Positions 25,606 through 35,405 of a stretch of 64,000 nucleotides of DNA are shown piece after piece. The notes below the pieces were generated by a model. It ran no database searches, was not told the DNA's origin, and was given only the letters and a program-made list of their open reading frames with translations. Every line of letters begins with the position of its first letter. Position 1 is the stretch's first letter. Source of the DNA: Secundilactobacillus mixtipabuli (GTDB lineage: Bacteria > Bacillota > Bacilli > Lactobacillales > Lactobacillaceae); NCBI RefSeq assembly GCF_002217925.1, contig NZ_BCMF01000004.1, forward strand, positions 124,001 to 188,000. Direction: 5' to 3'. The translations under genes and the position numbers were made by a program.

Positions 25606-27267
25606 ATGAAATTAAAATTAAGCCTTATTGGGATACTTGTGACCGTCCTATTTCTGGGAGGCTGTCAGCAAAAGCTGTCTCATTCAAACCGAGATTCAGA
25701 CAGCAAGGGCGTAATGTCTCGAAATCAAAACGTTACCGTGGTTGAGCAAACGCGACTAAACACCGTTGATATTTCAAAGGTCAACAGTTTTAATAAGTTG
25801 CGTAGTTCAACGGAGGGCCTCTTTAGACTGGGTAAAAATGGCCGGGTCGTAAACGGCTTAGCCCAGAGCTATCAAATGAGTAAAGACGCCAAAACCTATA
25901 CGTTTAAGCTACGAAATAACGCCCGCTGGAGCAACGGCCAGCCCATCACCACAGCTGACTTTGTTTATTCGTGGCAGCGCAGTGTGAAGCCGCAAACTAA
26001 ATCCGTTAATTCTAATTTATTTGATGGCATTAAAAACGCTGAAAAAATCCGCAAAGGAGAACTGCCAGTCGATCAGCTCGGTATTAAAGCCCTCTCAAGC
26101 CATCAGTTACAGGTCAAACTCGACCACCCGATGGTTTACTTTGAAAGCCTCTTAGCCTACCCGTTATTTGCACCACAGCATCAAGCAACGGTGCAAAAAT
26201 ATGGCGCCCAATATGGCACTCGTGCAAACCAGCAAATCTACAGTGGCCCCTTTAAGCTAGTCAAATGGCACGCCGGCAGTGCTTCACGGACATTGGTCCC
26301 CAACCCCTATTACTGGGATAAGGATCACGTCTACTTGAAGCAACTGACCATCGTAACTTCCAAATCACCCGCTCAAGATTTAAAAGATTACCGAAGTGGC
26401 AAAGTTGCCGAAATTCAGCTGATTGGCAAGCAAATTCCTGAAAATAAAAACAACCGTGACTACGTTGTCCGGCCCTTCTCATTAATGCGCATAATCGCTT
26501 ATAATTTTAACACAAGCAACCGTTCTAATAAAAAACTCATTAATAATCGTAACGCACGCTTAGCCATTTCGCACGCAATTAGTCGTCGCCGGCTCATTAA
26601 CAGTGCGTTAAAAAACGCCTCGCTGCCACCTAAGGGATTCGTCACTGCCGGTCTCAGCAAAAATCGCCTGAACCATTCCGACTTTGCGGATCAGCAAGAA
26701 GCTTCCTCCTACGTTAAACGCAACGCTAAATTAGCCGTTAAAGAATGGACAGCGGCCAAGCGGCAACTGGGGATCAAATCAGCTACGCTCACTTTACTTA
26801 CCCCAAATGATATGATCAGCCGTCGAGTCGCTGACAACGTTAAGACGCAACTAGAAAACCAGCTGCAAGGTCTGAGCGTGCACATCAGTTCATTGGATTC
26901 AAACCCGCTAGCCCAGCACGTCAGCAACGGTCAGTTTGACCTGCTGCTCACTGGCTGGGGAGCTGATTATCCAGACCCACTGTCATTCCTACAAGCGATG
27001 ACGAGCAACAGCCGGCATAACTACGGGCACTGGCATGACGCTGATTACGACCGGTTAGTAAGGACCATCAGCAGCAATCAGAGTACCGATGCCCAGTTAC
27101 GCTGGGAACGGATGCTGGCCGCTGAAAAACAGCTGACTGAACAGCAAGGGGTCACACCTTTGTACCAGCAGGCCGACAGTTTCTTGACCAATCCTAAGTT
27201 AAATGGTGTGGTCCATAATATTAGCGGCGTGGTTGAAGATTATAAAAGTGCCTACTGGGTTGAATAA
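25606..27267 (+). CDS. OppA-type peptide-binding lipoprotein
   Basis: 553-residue extracytoplasmic solute-binding protein, family 5. The lipobox LFLGGCQQ lies at residues 16-23, so it is lipid-anchored at Cys21 or nearby. Typical blocks: DAKTYTFKLRNNARWSNGQP, DFVYSWQRSVKP, IYSGPFKLVKW, FDLLLTGWGADYPDPLSFL. It is predicted to bind oligopeptides. No permease or ATPase genes are beside it, so it must work with an Opp system elsewhere. It is unusually rich in Arg/Lys/Ser/Asn. AGAGGAATCG precedes the start and a very strong terminator follows. Confidence 0.93.
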   Translation: MKLKLSLIGILVTVLFLGGCQQKLSHSNRDSDSKGVMSRNQNVTVVEQTRLNTVDISKVNSFNKLRSSTEGLFRLGKNGRVVNGLAQSYQMSKDAKTYTFKLRNNARWSNGQPITTADFVYSWQRSVKPQTKSVNSNLFDGIKNAEKIRKGELPVDQLGIKALSSHQLQVKLDHPMVYFESLLAYPLFAPQHQATVQKYGAQYGTRANQQIYSGPFKLVKWHAGSASRTLVPNPYYWDKDHVYLKQLTIVTSKSPAQDLKDYRSGKVAEIQLIGKQIPENKNNRDYVVRPFSLMRIIAYNFNTSNRSNKKLINNRNARLAISHAISRRRLINSALKNASLPPKGFVTAGLSKNRLNHSDFADQQEASSYVKRNAKLAVKEWTAAKRQLGIKSATLTLLTPNDMISRRVADNVKTQLENQLQGLSVHISSLDSNPLAQHVSNGQFDLLLTGWGADYPDPLSFLQAMTSNSRHNYGHWHDADYDRLVRTISSNQSTDAQLRWERMLAAEKQLTEQQGVTPLYQQADSFLTNPKLNGVVHNISGVVEDYKSAYWVE

Positions 27268-27317
27268 CACCCGCAAATTAATCTAAGTCCTGCAACAGCT
27301 CAAATTCTGGCTGTAGC

Positions 27318-27367
27318 CATAAAAATAAGCACCGTCCGGCAAAACTGGACAGTGCTTATTTTTATGG
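27318..27367. terminator. Strong terminator between the OppA-type gene and recQ
   Basis: About 16-bp stem CCATAAAAATAAGCAC / GTGCTTATTTTTATGG with an inner stem GTCCGGC/GGAC; works in both directions. Confidence 0.9.
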
Positions 27368-27385
27368 CATTTTCAATTTTTTAAC

Positions 27386-29149
27386 CTACTCAACAGCCGT
27401 TTCATCAGCCGCGTTTAATGCTTTGAGGAAGGCATCGCCGTACTTAGCGAGCTTACTTTCACCAACCCCGCTAACCGTCAGCATCTCCTCTTCGTTCTTA
27501 GGCATGACCGCACACATGTCTCGCAACGTTTTATCTGAAAAGATCACAAACGGTGGCACACCTTGTTGCTTGGCAAATTCACGTCGAAGCGCGCGCAAAC
27601 GCTCAAACAGATCATCGTTCTGCGGTAAAACATGAGTGGCTTTCATCGCTACCTTACGATAGACCTGTTCTTTACCCTGCAAAACTGCCACGCCGCTATC
27701 GCTGACCCGCAGCACTGGGTATTGGCCGCCTTCAGCCATTAAGTAGCCTGAAGCACTCAAAAAATCAATCAGTTCGGCAACCGATTTTTGTGACGAACCT
27801 TTCATGATTCCGTAAGTTGTCAGTTCATCAAAATGAAGCTGCTTGATTCGTGCCACACTGGAGCCCGTTAAGACTTGCGCCACCAATATTTTGCCAAAGC
27901 TTTCATTCATCCGTTTGACGCACGAGAGTACCTTTTGTGCATCCACCGTAATGTCTTGCTGTTCACGATCATCCAAGCAATTCGAACACTGGCCGCAGTC
28001 AGTGCCTTCTTCACCAAAATAATTCAGGATGAAGGTCTGCAGGCATTCTTGCGTATTCGCATATTGCGTCATGTCCTGTAACTTTTCGTATTCCCGTTTT
28101 TTACCCGCGTCATCCCGTTCAGATTGATCAATCAAAAAGTGCTGAATCGAAACGTCGGACTGCCTGAACAGGAGAATAGCTTCGCTAGGCAGCCCATCAC
28201 GACCGGCACGGCCAGCTTCTTGGTAATAAGACTCCAAACTGCCAGGAACTTGCGCGTGGATCACAAAGCGGACGTTACTCTTATCAATGCCCATCCCAAA
28301 GGCATTCGTGGCAACCATGATAGGTACCCGGTCGTACAAAAAATCTTCTTGATTTTCACGGCGAACATCCTTTGACAGTCCACCATGATACATCGTCGCA
28401 TCAATATGCTTTTTATTCAGTAACTTCGTCAGCCGTTCAACTTCTTTACGCGTACTTGCATAAACAATTCCCGACTGACCAGCGTTTTGCTTTAAATAAT
28501 CGACCAAGTACTTATCATTGTCCTGATGCTTGATCACTTTAAACGCTAAATTAGGTCGCGAAAAACCAGTTTTAACTTCAGCTTCTAAGCCCAGCCGCTG
28601 ACAAATATCTTTGGCAACGATTGGGGTGGCCGTCGCAGTTAACGCAATAATCGTCGGGTGGCTAGGTAACCGCTGAATGGTTTGAGCCAAATTCAAATAA
28701 CTAGGCCGAAAATCATGCCCCCATTGAGAAATACAGTGTGCTTCATCAATGGCAACCAAATCGATCGGCAATTCTGCTAACCGGTTTAAATACCCCGAAT
28801 CCAGCCGTTCGGGGGAAACATACAGTAATTTAATAGCACCGTTTTCAGCATCACGAAATCGCTGATTAATGGCCTCATAGTCCAGCGAACTATTAATGAA
28901 AGTCGCCGCAATGCCATTCTCGTTGAGTGCGTCCACTTGGTCCTTCATGAGAGAAATCAATGGTGAAACCACTAAGGTAACACCAGTCAGCATCAGTGCT
29001 GGAATCTGGTAACAAAGCGATTTCCCACCACCTGTAGGCATAATTGCCAGGACGTTTTGATGGTTCAAAACATCGTTAATCGCTTCTTCTTGCCCCGTCC
29101 GAAAGTGATCATAACCGAACTGAGATTTTAAAATGGTCTGCGGCTTCAT
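27386..29149 (-). CDS. recQ: ATP-dependent DNA helicase RecQ
   Basis: 587 residues. Walker A MPTGGGKSLCYQIPA, DEAH box AIDEAHCISQWGHDFRPSY, motif VI QEAGRAGRDG, a zinc-binding set of cysteines (CLQTFILNYF…CGQCSNCLDD) in the RQC region, and a C-terminal HRDC domain (LRALRREFAKQQGVPPFVIF). Acts in recombination and fork repair. The ATG at 29149 follows GAAGGGA; the frame to 29221 is upstream sequence. Confidence 0.96.
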   Translation of the reverse strand: MKPQTILKSQFGYDHFRTGQEEAINDVLNHQNVLAIMPTGGGKSLCYQIPALMLTGVTLVVSPLISLMKDQVDALNENGIAATFINSSLDYEAINQRFRDAENGAIKLLYVSPERLDSGYLNRLAELPIDLVAIDEAHCISQWGHDFRPSYLNLAQTIQRLPSHPTIIALTATATPIVAKDICQRLGLEAEVKTGFSRPNLAFKVIKHQDNDKYLVDYLKQNAGQSGIVYASTRKEVERLTKLLNKKHIDATMYHGGLSKDVRRENQEDFLYDRVPIMVATNAFGMGIDKSNVRFVIHAQVPGSLESYYQEAGRAGRDGLPSEAILLFRQSDVSIQHFLIDQSERDDAGKKREYEKLQDMTQYANTQECLQTFILNYFGEEGTDCGQCSNCLDDREQQDITVDAQKVLSCVKRMNESFGKILVAQVLTGSSVARIKQLHFDELTTYGIMKGSSQKSVAELIDFLSASGYLMAEGGQYPVLRVSDSGVAVLQGKEQVYRKVAMKATHVLPQNDDLFERLRALRREFAKQQGVPPFVIFSDKTLRDMCAVMPKNEEEMLTVSGVGESKLAKYGDAFLKALNAADETAVE

Positions 29150-29243
29150 CGATTTCTGTCCCTTCAAAATAATCTTCTTCCAGTTTAACAGAATACTGGT
29201 CTTAATGTTAATGACGGGCATTAAGCCGTTTAACTTTCAAAAG

Positions 29244-29286
29244 AATAAAAAACCGCTAAGCCTGCATGCAACAGGACCTAGCGGTG
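29244..29286 (-). terminator. Terminator of the lysine operon
   Basis: Minus strand: ACCGCTA … TAGCGGT outer stem and CCTG/CAGG inner stem, followed by TTTTTT, just after the asd stop. Confidence 0.8.
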
Positions 29287-29322
29287 AACAGTCAAACGAA
29301 AAGTTTAACTGGTTTGGAGAAC

Positions 29323-30414
29323 TTATTTAGCTGTGATATAACCTTGAGCCTTCAGCAATTCGGCACATTCAACGGCACCGCCAGCGGCACCACGGGCAGT
29401 GTTGTGTGACAGACCAACAAACTTCCAGTCAAAGATTTTATCTTCACGAAGCCGGCCAATCGAGACACCCATCCCGTGTTCAAAGTTCACGTCAAGACGA
29501 ACTTGAGGGCGGTCGTCTTCAGTCATGTAGCGAATAAACTGCTTAGGCGCACTTGGCAAGCCTAATCGTTGAGGTTCACCCGTATAGTTTTCTAACGCAT
29601 CGATCAAGTCTTGCTTTGAAGGATTCTTGCGGAAGTTAACGAAGGCGGCAGCAGTGTGCCCATAAAGTACCGGGATTCTGATACATTGAGACGTAATCAC
29701 CGTATCATCTGCTGGTACAATTGCCTTCTTTTCGTCATCAACATGGCCCCAAATCTTCAGTGGCTCACCCTCTGATTTAGCTTCTTCACCAGCAATATAA
29801 GGAATCACATTGCCTTCCATTTCTGGCCAGTCTTTAAAGGTCTTACCAGCACCAGAAATAGCTTGATAAGTGGTTGCAATCACCTGAGTGGGTTCAAATT
29901 GGCGCCAAGCAGACAGTGCTGGCGTGTAGCTTTGAATCGAACAGTTCGGCTTAACAGCGATGAATCCGCGAGTCGTTCCCAACCGTTCCCGTTGATACTT
30001 GATTACCTCTGTATGATCTGGGTTAACTTCGGGAATCACCATTGGGACGTCAGGCGTCCAACGATGAGCACTGTTATTGGAAACAACTGGTGTTTCGGCC
30101 TTTGCGTAAGCCTCTTCCAGTTTACGTGTATCCGCCTTATCCAGCTTGATGGCACTAAAGATGAAATCAACTTGAGGTGCAATTTCATCAACTTTGGCTG
30201 CGTCATAAAGGACCATTCCCTTAACTTGTTCAGGAACGTCACCCTCCATTTTCCAGCGGCCCTTAACAGCCTCTGCGTATGTTTTACCAGCACTGTGCGC
30301 ACTGGCCGCCACTAAGGCAATTTCAAACCAGGGATGATCAGCCAAGATTTTAATGAATCGCTGACCCACCATACCCGTTGCACCAATAATACCGACACGT
30401 AGTTTCTCACTCAT
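29323..30414 (-). CDS. asd: Aspartate-semialdehyde dehydrogenase
   Basis: Second step of the aspartate pathway: reduces aspartyl phosphate to the semialdehyde with NADPH. 363 residues, of the longer archaeal/fungal-like type: GIIGATGMVGQRFIKIL nucleotide loop, catalytic cysteine in VKPNCSIQSYTPAL, and GHTAAAFVNFRKNP with the catalytic histidine. Last gene of the lysine operon, 88 bp after patA. Confidence 0.95.
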   Translation of the reverse strand: MSEKLRVGIIGATGMVGQRFIKILADHPWFEIALVAASAHSAGKTYAEAVKGRWKMEGDVPEQVKGMVLYDAAKVDEIAPQVDFIFSAIKLDKADTRKLEEAYAKAETPVVSNNSAHRWTPDVPMVIPEVNPDHTEVIKYQRERLGTTRGFIAVKPNCSIQSYTPALSAWRQFEPTQVIATTYQAISGAGKTFKDWPEMEGNVIPYIAGEEAKSEGEPLKIWGHVDDEKKAIVPADDTVITSQCIRIPVLYGHTAAAFVNFRKNPSKQDLIDALENYTGEPQRLGLPSAPKQFIRYMTEDDRPQVRLDVNFEHGMGVSIGRLREDKIFDWKFVGLSHNTARGAAGGAVECAELLKAQGYITAK

Positions 30415-30502
30415 CAGATATCCCTCGTTTTCGTATCACATAGATTTCAAATCTTTTTTTAATAATTAGCATTAAACTTTATTTTGCACAATTAGTCAAG
30501 CC

Positions 30503-31687
30503 TTAAGCCTTTTTAGCGACAAATGCCTTCATCCGTTTCATTGCCTCTGCCAAATCGTCATCCGATGCAGCGTAAGAGAAGCGGATGTAACCTTCGCCAC
30601 CAGCCCCAAAGGCACTGCCTGGCACGCCACCGACTTTGCCCTGTTCCGCTAAGTCATAAGCAAATTTGACATCGTCTTGCCCATAACTATCAGGAATCTT
30701 CACAAAGGCGTAGAACGCACCAGATGGGGTGGCCATTGATAAGCCCATTTCATCCATAGACTGCTGAACAAAATCACGCCGTTTTTCGTAGACTTTGCGC
30801 ATTGCCTCTGGGTCATGAAGCCCATTGTGCAGAGCTTCAGCAGCAGCTGCTTGTGCTGGGTTAGAAGGTGAAGTCACCATGAAGCCATGCATCTTCGTTG
30901 CGCTGGCAATCAATTCAGCGGGCCCCGCCATGTAGCCCATTCGATAACCGGTCATCGCGTGGGATTTAGACAGCCCATTAATTAGGATCGTCCGTTCAGG
31001 AATAACGTTAGCAATTGAGTAATGCTTCACGCCATAGGTCAGTTCGCTATAAATTTCATCAGCGATCACGAATAAATGATGGTCCGCAATGACTTTAGCT
31101 AAGCCTTCAATCATCGCTTGCGGATACTCAACTCCCGTAGGATTACCAGGATAGTTCAGCAAAACAGCTTTGACTGAATCGCCTTCTTCAGCCAGCACTT
31201 TTTCCAGCCGCTCCGGCGTCAAAATAAAATCACTGTTTGACGTATCAACTTGAACGGTCGTTGCCCCCGCAATGGTAACCAAGGGGAAGTAAAGTGCGAA
31301 AGCTGGCGTAGGAATAACCACTTTATCACCGGGATTCAAAATGGTGAATAATGAAGCACAAATCGCTTCAGTAGCACCTACCGTAGCAATAATTTCGGTT
31401 TTCGGATCATAGTCCAAGCCCTGACTGGCCATCAAATAATGGTGGATTCCCTCCCGCAAATACATGGTTCCCTTCTGCGGTGAGTAATGCGAGTCATTGT
31501 CTTGGATGCTTTTAATAGCAGCAGCTTTGACGTGCTCGGGAACATTCATATCAGGTTCACCTAGGGTCAACTGAATGAGCCCTGGAATCGTTGAAAACTT
31601 TTGGGCAACTTCACGAATACCGGAAGGTCCCACTTGGTTCAATCGTTGATTGACTTGCTGACTTAAATCACTGGCTAATTGAGGCAT
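30503..31687 (-). CDS. patA: N-acetyl-L,L-diaminopimelate aminotransferase (PatA-like)
   Basis: PLP-dependent class I aminotransferase, 394 residues. PLP lysine in NGLSKSHAMTGYRMGY, Asp-Tyr pair in VIADEIYSELTYG, Asn in YPGNPTGVEYP. Its place between dapB and asd in an operon with dapH and the N-acetyl-DAP deacetylase supports the transamination step of the acetylase variant. It is a paralogue of the aminotransferase at 59120, which sits in a catabolic context. Confidence 0.88.
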   Translation of the reverse strand: MPQLASDLSQQVNQRLNQVGPSGIREVAQKFSTIPGLIQLTLGEPDMNVPEHVKAAAIKSIQDNDSHYSPQKGTMYLREGIHHYLMASQGLDYDPKTEIIATVGATEAICASLFTILNPGDKVVIPTPAFALYFPLVTIAGATTVQVDTSNSDFILTPERLEKVLAEEGDSVKAVLLNYPGNPTGVEYPQAMIEGLAKVIADHHLFVIADEIYSELTYGVKHYSIANVIPERTILINGLSKSHAMTGYRMGYMAGPAELIASATKMHGFMVTSPSNPAQAAAAEALHNGLHDPEAMRKVYEKRRDFVQQSMDEMGLSMATPSGAFYAFVKIPDSYGQDDVKFAYDLAEQGKVGGVPGSAFGAGGEGYIRFSYAASDDDLAEAMKRMKAFVAKKA

Positions 31688-31742
31688 GTTGTCACTCCAT
31701 TTTCAGTTAAAATTAATAATCAATAATAAAATTATAAATCAA

Positions 31743-32522
31743 TTAAAGAACGTTTTCGAGGCCAATCACTAATTCTTTTAAATCAAGAACGTGATCCATG
31801 GCCACTTTAACACCTGACATAAAGGACTGACGGTCAAATGAATCCTGACGAAGCGTTAACGCCTCACCTGGCCCACCAAACAAAACTTGTTCGTGAGCAA
31901 CGTAACCCGGTAATCGAACGGCATGAATATGGATACCGTGGTAATCACCACCGCGGACACCTGACAAACTCTCTGTTTCGTCAGGATTCCCCTGTTCATG
32001 TTCAGGCCGAACTTCATCGATCAGCTTAGCCGTGCTTAATGCTGTTCCCGATGGGGCGTCCGCTTTATTATCGTGATGCATTTCAATGATTTCCACGTCT
32101 GGGAAATACTTAGCCGCTTCTTTAGCAAACTTCATCAGCAACACAGCTGACATCCCAAAGTTCGGTGCAATCAAGCCGCCTAACTGTTTAGCTGAGGCCA
32201 TTTTTTGCAGTTCGCTTTCCTGTTCGTCGGTTAGCCCCGTTGTTCCAATCACAGGGTGAATGCCGTGTTCAATTGCGAATTTGGTGTTCGCATAAACGGC
32301 ACTGGGCAACGTAAAATCGATCCAAATGTCAGCATCAGTTTGAATCTCGTTCAAGTCACCATAAATGGCAACCCCGGCTGGCAGATCATAATCTTTAGGG
32401 TCCTTAGAAGTGATGCCTGCAGCAAAACCAGTAACCAGTTCATAGCCTTCGCTTTCCTGAACTAACCGAATTGCTTTTTGACCCATTGCACCGGTAAATC
32501 CGGCAACTAATACTTTTGTCAT
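31743..32522 (-). CDS. dapB: 4-hydroxy-tetrahydrodipicolinate reductase
   Basis: 259 residues. N-terminal [14 protein letters not shown] binds NAD(P)H; the substrate block is [16 protein letters not shown] with the catalytic His-His and Lys. [14 protein letters not shown] and GTTGLTDEQ are typical. 18 bp after dapA in the lysine operon. Confidence 0.97.
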   Translation of the reverse strand: MTKVLVAGFTGAMGQKAIRLVQESEGYELVTGFAAGITSKDPKDYDLPAGVAIYGDLNEIQTDADIWIDFTLPSAVYANTKFAIEHGIHPVIGTTGLTDEQESELQKMASAKQLGGLIAPNFGMSAVLLMKFAKEAAKYFPDVEIIEMHHDNKADAPSGTALSTAKLIDEVRPEHEQGNPDETESLSGVRGGDYHGIHIHAVRLPGYVAHEQVLFGGPGEALTLRQDSFDRQSFMSGVKVAMDHVLDLKELVIGLENVL

Positions 32523-32540
32523 CTTATCTAACTCCCCGTT

Positions 32541-33449
32541 TTACTTCACTAAGCTACTGGACAACGCGTCGGTATCCATCCCTAAGGCAACAGCCAATTG
32601 ACGGGATTCTGCTTCATTCAGTGACTGAATAGGCAACCGGCAATCGCCGACACCGTAGCCTTGGGCATTTAAGACTGCCTTAACGGGTGATGGTGATGGG
32701 AACATGAACAGTGCGGCCATCTTAGGCGTCAGTTGACGCTTGAGGCCACCCGCCTTAACTAAATCACCAGCATAGAGGGCGTCATACATGGCCCGAATCT
32801 GATCACCATAAATATGTGACGCAACGGAGATAACACCCGCGCCACCAACAACTCTAGCGGAGAGTGCTTGGGCATCTTCACCGCTGTAAACGTAGAAGTC
32901 TTCTGGGGTGTGTTCAACTAAAAACTCGATGTCTTCAATTGACGTACATTGCTTAACACCGACAATTTTGGGGTTCTGTGCTAATTCAACAACGGTTTCG
33001 TTTGCCATCGTCACTCCTGTACGGCCAGGAATGTTATAAATGATAATTGGCTTTTCAGCTGCATCCGCAACCGCCGTAAAGTGAGCAATCATCCCACGTT
33101 GGCTTGGCTTGTTGTAGTATGGCACAACCACGAGCTCGTAATCGACCCCTGGAATTTCACTGACTTCTTGCGTTAAAGCTACCGTTTCACGGGTATTATT
33201 ACTACCAGTCCCCGCAATGACTGGTACCCGACCGCCAATAATTTGACCAAAGCGGGTGTATAATTCAATCTTTTCATCGTGTGTCAGCGTTGGCGTTTCG
33301 CCAGTGGTCCCGCCAATAACAAAGCCCTTGCTACCGGTATCGATCAAGTGGTTGGTCAGCTTTTCTAAAGCGTCATAGTTAATGTTGTCATTTTCATCAA
33401 ATGGGGTGATGATTGCCGTCATCAAATCTACGTTTTCTAGTGTTGTCAT
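32541..33449 (-). CDS. dapA: 4-hydroxy-tetrahydrodipicolinate synthase
   Basis: 302-residue TIM-barrel lyase condensing pyruvate with aspartate semialdehyde. [14 protein letters not shown] is the first loop, the catalytic tyrosine is in [11 protein letters not shown] and the Schiff-base lysine in [22 protein letters not shown] precedes the start. Confidence 0.97.
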   Translation of the reverse strand: MTTLENVDLMTAIITPFDENDNINYDALEKLTNHLIDTGSKGFVIGGTTGETPTLTHDEKIELYTRFGQIIGGRVPVIAGTGSNNTRETVALTQEVSEIPGVDYELVVVPYYNKPSQRGMIAHFTAVADAAEKPIIIYNIPGRTGVTMANETVVELAQNPKIVGVKQCTSIEDIEFLVEHTPEDFYVYSGEDAQALSARVVGGAGVISVASHIYGDQIRAMYDALYAGDLVKAGGLKRQLTPKMAALFMFPSPSPVKAVLNAQGYGVGDCRLPIQSLNEAESRQLAVALGMDTDALSSSLVK

Positions 33450-33491
33450 AATCGTTCTCCTTTTTAGTTAGCAACTATCGTTTACAGTTAA

Positions 33492-34643
33492 TTATTCCGC
33501 CATTCTAGCCGTCATGAAGCCGGTAATGGCATTGATTCCTGCTTTAATCGATGATTCCTTAGGATTTAAAGTGGCCGAGTGAAGTTGTGAATCGTCTTCA
33601 ACCCCGAGCCAAAACATGGTTCCCGGAATCTTTGAAAGTAAGTAACCGAAATCCTCACCCGTCATAGCAGGTTCGGTCTCAATAAAATTGACGTTCGAAT
33701 CAGTCTTCATAAAACGAATAAAACGTTTGGTCAGCGCCGGATTATTTTCAACCGGTAAATAACCGCCCTGATTCAAGCCAACCGTGACTTTAGCGTTAAA
33801 GCTTCGAGCAATGCCTTCACCAACGTCTTGAAGCCGCTGGTCAATTCGCTTAATCATGACCTGCGTGAGGCCGCGAATCGTTCCTTCAATATGGGCGTGA
33901 CCCGCGATGACATTTCGGATCGTACCGGCCTCTAACTTGCCGAGAGTGATGACGCCGCCTTCAATCGGATCAATACTGCGGGAAATGATGGTCTGCACCT
34001 GACTGATCAGCGCAGCTGCAGCCACCACCATATCATTCGCATCTTGCGGATAAGCGGCGTGACCGCCCTTGCCTTCCAAGTCAATGTTGACTTCCGTGGT
34101 ACCGGCAAACAGCGTGCCCATCCGACAGCCGATAGCGCCGGCTGGTAAATCTGGATTGTCGTGTAACCCATAAAATTCATCTGGTCGCCACTGGCCCTTG
34201 AAAACACCAAGTTCATAAGCCAATTTCCCACCATTTTCACTTTCTTCAGCGGGCTGGAAGAAAAATACCATGTTATCAGTTGGCTGATGTTCAGCGAAAT
34301 AATTAAGAACACCTAGTGCAACCGTCATGTGAATGTCATGACCACAAGCATGCATCACACCCGGATTCTTCGAAGCAAATGGTAATCCAGTTGCTTCAGT
34401 AACGGGCAAAGCATCAATATCAGTTCGATAACCGATGGTACGTTTGGGTGCTCGGCCTGCAATTCTGACCAGTAAAGCCGTTGGTAAGTCCGGAATTTTT
34501 TTAATTTGCAAATGGATCTGATCAAATCCAGCAATCACTTTTTCGAGGTAGGTTGAAGTCTTTACTTCATTTAACGCCAGCTCTGGAATCTGGTGCAGAT
34601 CGCGACGAATTTTAATCAGCGCTTCTTCAGTTAAAACTGCCAT
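33492..34643 (-). CDS. N-acetyldiaminopimelate deacetylase (M20 family)
   Basis: 383-residue metal-dependent amidohydrolase of the M20D group. Metal ligands: HACGHDIH, the Glu pair in FQPAEESENGG, His in YGLHDNPDLPAG and the final His-containing LHSATLNPKE. Its position just after dapH (4 bp gap) and before dapA indicates removal of the acetyl group from N-acetyl-L,L-DAP rather than general aminoacylase work. Confidence 0.93.
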   Translation of the reverse strand: MAVLTEEALIKIRRDLHQIPELALNEVKTSTYLEKVIAGFDQIHLQIKKIPDLPTALLVRIAGRAPKRTIGYRTDIDALPVTEATGLPFASKNPGVMHACGHDIHMTVALGVLNYFAEHQPTDNMVFFFQPAEESENGGKLAYELGVFKGQWRPDEFYGLHDNPDLPAGAIGCRMGTLFAGTTEVNIDLEGKGGHAAYPQDANDMVVAAAALISQVQTIISRSIDPIEGGVITLGKLEAGTIRNVIAGHAHIEGTIRGLTQVMIKRIDQRLQDVGEGIARSFNAKVTVGLNQGGYLPVENNPALTKRFIRFMKTDSNVNFIETEPAMTGEDFGYLLSKIPGTMFWLGVEDDSQLHSATLNPKESSIKAGINAITGFMTARMAE

Positions 34644-34647
34644 TTCA

Positions 34648-35358
34648 TCACAACTTTCTTAAATCGTCTTCAAGGCCAGTTTTGGATTCGGTCTTCTCAT
34701 CCACGTTTTTAATGAACCGAGCGGGTACCCCAGCGACCATCGTGTGTGGTGCAACGTCTTGCGTAACGACTGCTCCAGCAGCAACTACCGCGCCTTCGCC
34801 GACATGGACACCTTCAATAACAACCGCATTGGCACCAATCAAGACGTTATCGTCAACGCGAACTGGTTCGGCGGATGCGGGCTCAACGACACCTGCAAGA
34901 ACGGTACCAGCACCAATATGGGAATGCTTACCCACAATGGCACGGCCACCAAGAACGGCACCCATATCAATCATGGTATCATCGCCAATTTCAGCACCAA
35001 TATTGATGGTAGCCCCCATCATGATCACAGCGTTATTGCCAATCAGGACTTGATCGCGAATGATGGCGCCTGGTTCGATCCGCGCATTAATTTCTTTCAT
35101 ATCTAATAGTGGTACGGCGGAATTACGGGTTTGGTTTTCAACTTCAGTGTCCGTTATTTCTGCTTGGTGTTGGTCAAGAAAAGTTTTAACATCCGACCAA
35201 TCGCCGAACAAAACGCCCGTTTTAGTCTCAATAAAAGCCTTGATACTGGTTGGGACCTCTAAGTTCGCTAAATCACCCTTGATATAAACCTTAACCGGCG
35301 TCTTTTTTGGTGCATTGCCAATGTAATCAATAATTGCTTGTGCGTCTAATTTTGCCAT
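34648..35358 (-). CDS. dapH: Tetrahydrodipicolinate N-acetyltransferase
   Basis: 236 residues. N-terminal helical domain, then hexapeptide repeats ([40 protein letters not shown]), ending in VPARFIKNV. It commits the pathway to the acetyl branch, in contrast to the succinyl (dapD) or dehydrogenase (ddh) branches, neither of which is seen here. Confidence 0.95.
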   Translation of the reverse strand: MAKLDAQAIIDYIGNAPKKTPVKVYIKGDLANLEVPTSIKAFIETKTGVLFGDWSDVKTFLDQHQAEITDTEVENQTRNSAVPLLDMKEINARIEPGAIIRDQVLIGNNAVIMMGATINIGAEIGDDTMIDMGAVLGGRAIVGKHSHIGAGTVLAGVVEPASAEPVRVDDNVLIGANAVVIEGVHVGEGAVVAAGAVVTQDVAPHTMVAGVPARFIKNVDEKTESKTGLEDDLRKL

Positions 35359-35405
35359 GTGATAACCTCATCTCTCTTAAATTAAATATAATAGGAAGTT
35401 TTTAT

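Noticed and set aside
34682-35106. Long plus-strand frames opposite dapH
   Set aside because: Antisense shadows caused by the repetitive hexapeptide coding sequence of dapH.
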